Shown: positions 61,442-64,000 of the stretch, piece after piece
Numbering within the stretch: the stretch's first letter is position 1
How the letters are laid out: each line of letters begins with the position of its first letter
NCBI RefSeq assembly: GCF_039544265.1
Contig: NZ_BAABLI010000004.1
Span: 124,001-188,000 of the forward strand
DNA from: Corallincola platygyrae
GTDB taxonomy: Bacteria > Pseudomonadota > Gammaproteobacteria > Enterobacterales > Neiellaceae
Reading direction: 5' to 3'
DNA length: 64,000 nt
The notes under the pieces: model-generated
Told to the model about the DNA's origin: nothing
The model's input: the letters and a program-made list of their open reading frames with translations, nothing else
The model's database searches: none
Translations under genes and position numbers: made by a program

Positions 61442-62680
61442 ATGAGCGTCTTCATCAGTTTAGTTGGGATCCTCTGTCTGCTGGGCATCGCCTACCTGTT
61501 CTCTACCAACCGCCGGGCAATCAACTGGCGAACGGTAGGCGGAGCGTTTGCTATTCAGGCAAGTTTGGGTGCGTTTGTGCTTTATGTACCGTTCGGTCAA
61601 ACGGTTCTCGAAGCCATTAGCAGCGGCGTACAGGCGGTTATCGACAGCGCACAGGCCGGTATCACGTTTATGTTTGGTGGCCTGGTCAGTGACAAAATGT
61701 ACGAGGTATTTGGTGGCGCGGGCTTTATCTTCGCCATTCGCGTACTGCCCATCATCGTATTCTTCTCGTCACTGATCGCCGTACTCTATTACCTCGGCAT
61801 TATGCAGTGGGTGATCCGCATTATCGGCGGCGGCCTGCAGAAAGTGCTGAAAACCAGTCGTCCCGAATCCATGTCAGCTACCGCCAATATCTTTGTTGGC
61901 CAGGCGGAAGCGCCGCTTGTGGTAAAACCCTTTATTCCGACTATGACTCAATCTGAACTGTTCGCCATTATGGTGGGCGGCCTGGCCTCAGTGGCGGGCA
62001 CGGTGTTGGGTGGTTACGCCAGTTTAGGTGTCGAGCTGAAATACCTGATCGCCGCCAGCTTTATGGCTGCACCGGGTGGACTGCTGATGGCCAAAATCAT
62101 TATGCCGGAAACCTCAACGCCAGCAGATTCAATGGACGTGACAGAATCAGAAAGCAAAGAACACGTTAACGTGATTGACGCCGCCGCAGCGGGGGCGTCT
62201 TCAGGCATGCAGCTGGCACTCAATGTGGGTGCCATGCTGATGGCCTTCATCGCCTTGATCGCGCTTATTAACACTCTGTTCGGCTTTGTTGGTGGTTATT
62301 TCGGCGCGCCTGACCTGACTATGCAGTCTATATTGGGCTACGTTTTTGCCCCGCTGGCATTTTTGATCGGCATCCCATGGGAAGAGTCCTTTATGGCCGG
62401 TTCCTTTATTGGCCAAAAGCTGATCGCTAACGAGTTTGTCGCCTACATCGACTTCATCAATGTGCGCGAACAGTTGTCGGCACAAAGTCAGGCGATCATT
62501 ACCTTTGCGCTATGTGGTTTTGCCAACCTGTCATCCATTGCCATTTTGATTGGTGGCCTCGGTGCCATGGCGCCCACACGCCGTCATGACATTGCGCGTA
62601 TGGGGCTGTTGGCGGTATTAGCTGGATCACTGTCTAACCTGATGAGCGCGGCATTTGCCGGCCTGTTTTTGGCACTGTAA
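61442..62680 (+). CDS. nupC: Concentrative nucleoside transporter (NupC family)
   Basis: The ATG at 61442 (MSVFISLVGIL) gives 412 residues; a start 14 codons upstream is less convincing. It has about eight to ten hydrophobic segments and the CNT-family signatures GAGFIFAIRVLPIIVFFSSL, FVGQAEAPLVVKPFI and MTQSELFAIMVGGLASVAGTV. It imports nucleosides with H+ or Na+ across the inner membrane. Placement between the TonB receptor and deoC supports a nucleoside-scavenging route. Confidence 0.92.
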   Translation: MSVFISLVGILCLLGIAYLFSTNRRAINWRTVGGAFAIQASLGAFVLYVPFGQTVLEAISSGVQAVIDSAQAGITFMFGGLVSDKMYEVFGGAGFIFAIRVLPIIVFFSSLIAVLYYLGIMQWVIRIIGGGLQKVLKTSRPESMSATANIFVGQAEAPLVVKPFIPTMTQSELFAIMVGGLASVAGTVLGGYASLGVELKYLIAASFMAAPGGLLMAKIIMPETSTPADSMDVTESESKEHVNVIDAAAAGASSGMQLALNVGAMLMAFIALIALINTLFGFVGGYFGAPDLTMQSILGYVFAPLAFLIGIPWEESFMAGSFIGQKLIANEFVAYIDFINVREQLSAQSQAIITFALCGFANLSSIAILIGGLGAMAPTRRHDIARMGLLAVLAGSLSNLMSAAFAGLFLAL

Positions 62681-62716
62681 ACACTTAAGTAAACTCTTGT
62701 TAGCATGACATTGCAG

Positions 62717-62746
62717 GCGGGCAATAGTGAGATTAAAATTGCCCGC
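62717..62746 (+). terminator. Hairpin after nupC
   Basis: GCGGGCAAT / ATTGCCCGC perfect 9-bp arms with a 12-base loop, no T tract. Confidence 0.5.
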
Positions 62747-62796
62747 TCTGCACGCATGCAGACGCGGTTACATGGATGTTTGTTGGGGTGCTACCG

Positions 62797-62814
62797 GAAA
62801 TAGCTGCATATTTC
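62797..62814. promoter_or_regulatory. Inverted repeat upstream of deoC
   Basis: GAAATA-GCTGCA-TATTTC, exact 6-bp arms, ~215 bases before the deoC start. It could bind a nucleoside-responsive repressor such as a CytR/DeoR-type protein (inference). Confidence 0.35.
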
Positions 62815-63029
62815 GTGGCTATTCTTATCACCCACTATAGCCTGCCTTCGTCGTTTTTCAGCGACAGTGGGGCGGCGCTATCTCTTGTCTCTTCACGGAA
62901 CCAAGTCCGCCACGTTAACCAGATTTTTCCGATGACGGGATAGATTGTCGGATAGATCGGTTGTTACACGTGTTTCATCTATATTTTTAACTCAGGGCGA
63001 CACGCCTTGTTTTTGTTGAGAGATAACTC

Positions 63030-63824
63030 ATGACTGATCTGCAGCAAACTGCACGACATGCCATCTCGATGATGGACCTGACCACACTGAACGACGACGA
63101 TACCGACGCCAAAGTTGTGGCTCTGTGTCATCAGGCAAAAAGTCCTGCGGGTAACACCGCCGCCGTGTGTATCTATAAGCAGTTTATTCCTGCTGCCAAA
63201 CAGGCATTAGCAGAGCAGGGCACACCTGATATTAAGATTGCCACAGTAACCAACTTCCCCCACGGCAATGACGACGTAGACGCCGCAGTTGCTGAAACAG
63301 AACACGCCGTGGCACTGGGTGCTGACGAAGTAGACGTGGTGTTTCCATATCGCGCACTTATCGCCGGTAATGAAGCCGTTGGAGCGGAGCTGGTCAGTCG
63401 GTGCAAAGCGGCGTGCGCAGACAAGGCGCATTTAAAAGTCATTATCGAAACCGGTGAGCTTAAAACCGAAGCGCTGATCAGCAAGGCCAGCCATATCGCC
63501 ATTGAAGCCGGCGCAGACTTTATCAAAACCTCTACCGGCAAAGTGCCGGTAAACGCCACGCTGGAATCTTGCCGCATCATGCTCGAAGCGATTAAAGCCT
63601 CAGGCAAACCTGTGAAGTTCAAACCAGCAGGTGGCGTACGTACTGCGGAAGACGCCCGAGCGTTTATCGCCGTGGCATCTGAGATCATGGGCGCTGACTG
63701 GGTCAACAAACAGAACTTCCGCTTTGGTGCCTCTAGCTTGTTGGGTAACCTGCTCGATACGCTGGGCCTGGCGGCTGATGGAGCCGCAAACTCAAAGGCT
63801 AACTCAAACCCAGCTAGTTACTAA
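63030..63824 (+). CDS. deoC: Deoxyribose-phosphate aldolase
   Basis: This 264-residue class I aldolase cleaves 2-deoxyribose-5-phosphate to acetaldehyde and glyceraldehyde-3-phosphate. The Schiff-base Lys166 lies in FIKTSTGKV; the second lysine, Lys198, is in KFKPAGGVRT; other family segments are VTNFPHGNDD and DEVDVVFPY. It matches the E. coli DeoC type. The next gene, deoB, begins 11 bases after the stop with AAGGAG upstream; they form an operon. deoA (thymidine phosphorylase), often between them in relatives, is absent at this point. Confidence 0.95.
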   Translation: MTDLQQTARHAISMMDLTTLNDDDTDAKVVALCHQAKSPAGNTAAVCIYKQFIPAAKQALAEQGTPDIKIATVTNFPHGNDDVDAAVAETEHAVALGADEVDVVFPYRALIAGNEAVGAELVSRCKAACADKAHLKVIIETGELKTEALISKASHIAIEAGADFIKTSTGKVPVNATLESCRIMLEAIKASGKPVKFKPAGGVRTAEDARAFIAVASEIMGADWVNKQNFRFGASSLLGNLLDTLGLAADGAANSKANSNPASY

Positions 63825-63835
63825 GGAGTCGCCAG

Positions 63836-64000
63836 ATGAAACGTGCGGTTATCCTGGTACTGGATTCTTTTGGCATCGGCGCTACGCCAGACGCAGCAGA
63901 CTTTGGTGACGAAGGCTCAGACACCTTCGGTCATATCGCTGAGCAGTGTGCGAGTGGCGAATTGGGCCGTGGCCCGATCGCATTACCGAACCTGGCCAAA
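63836..64000 (+). CDS. deoB: Phosphopentomutase (start of gene, cut by window end)
   Basis: The ATG at 63836 follows AAGGAGTCGCCAG. The 55 visible residues (MKRAVILVLDSFGIGATPDA, then DFGDEGSDTFGHIA and ALPNLAK) match the DeoB N-terminus, including the metal-binding Asp in LDSFGIG and the DTFGH segment. The enzyme interconverts (deoxy)ribose-1- and 5-phosphates, feeding DeoC. The rest lies beyond the window. Confidence 0.93.
   Translation, partial: MKRAVILVLDSFGIGATPDAADFGDEGSDTFGHIAEQCASGELGRGPIALPNLAK

Larger units (their letters stand above)
62681..63029. other. 349-bp spacer before deoC
   Basis: It contains the nupC terminator hairpin (62717-62746), the GAAATA-N6-TATTTC inverted repeat (62797-62814) and a possible deoC promoter in the AT-rich stretch before 63030. 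No other gene seen. Confidence 0.4.

Noticed and set aside
1..64000. tRNA, rRNA, CRISPR, insertion sequences or prophage
   Set aside because: No cloverleaf with a GTTCGAATC-type arm, no repeat arrays, no transposase or phage structural genes were found by reading.

Overview
The window looks like chromosome of a marine-type Gammaproteobacterium of the Alteromonadales/Shewanella kind. This is inferred from gene content: three TonB-dependent receptors, nirBD with a formate/nitrite channel, RadD, a Shewanella-like protein phosphatase, an MSHA-like pilin, a PEP-CTERM protein and a DcaP-like porin. The genus cannot be fixed from the sequence alone. I saw no rRNA, tRNA, CRISPR array, insertion sequence, phage module or origin.

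Layout. 1-6150: a low-recognition stretch with a truncated gene, a Kelch-like protein, a stand-alone L7/L12-C-terminal-like protein, an MsbA-type ABC exporter and four small hypothetical genes. 6164-9749: MATE exporter, LysR regulator and a divergent quinone-oxidoreductase-type dehydrogenase. 9973-15597: a CotH-kinase lipoprotein, a membrane-linked glycerophosphodiesterase, a small anchored protein and a YugP-type zinc peptidase. 15882-19706: acetyl-CoA synthetase, a DcaP-like porin and a PLA2-like secreted protein. 19761-23499 (minus): nirB-nirD-nirC for nitrite reduction to ammonium. 24031-29145: an export cluster with a separate prodomain-like protein, a metalloprotease with two FN3 modules and a carbohydrate-binding module, a secreted Shewanella-like phosphatase with three related FN3 modules, and a pilin. 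29183-34566: ppx, an anchored hypothetical, a dapE homologue, and a DUF134/NifX-like/thioesterase group. 34656-39451 (minus): PEP-CTERM protein, TPR-sulfotransferase, TonB receptor. 39794-49334: radD, a Cache-GGDEF cyclase, a kinase/IMPase-family pair, an RDD protein, small envelope proteins and a GNAT acetyltransferase. 49359-55359: LysR, TonB receptor, a GGDEF-EAL protein and YfiR. 55720-58642: a glutathione transferase and a three-part flavin/iron-sulfur fusion. 58767-64000: a nucleoside-scavenging block (TonB receptor, nupC, deoC, start of deoB).

How the parts work together. The deo block plausibly forms one route: outer-membrane uptake of nucleosides or larger nucleic-acid fragments, inner-membrane nucleoside transport, then deoxyribose-phosphate breakdown. 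The YfiR/GGDEF-EAL pair and the Cache-GGDEF protein are cyclic-di-GMP control points. The acs-porin pair suggests small-organic-acid use. The protease/phosphatase/pilin block is the most distinctive part: the protease has its own signal peptide but no prodomain, and the prodomain-like segment is a separate exported protein just upstream in the same reading frame.

The strongest non-coding signals are a perfect 34-bp palindrome forming the 3' end of the NifX-like gene, two GCATATGC operator-like sites before DUF134, and an operator-like palindrome plus an intrinsic terminator and a second hairpin in the leader of the nucleoside-cluster TonB receptor. All functions are read from motifs by eye; no database search was run.
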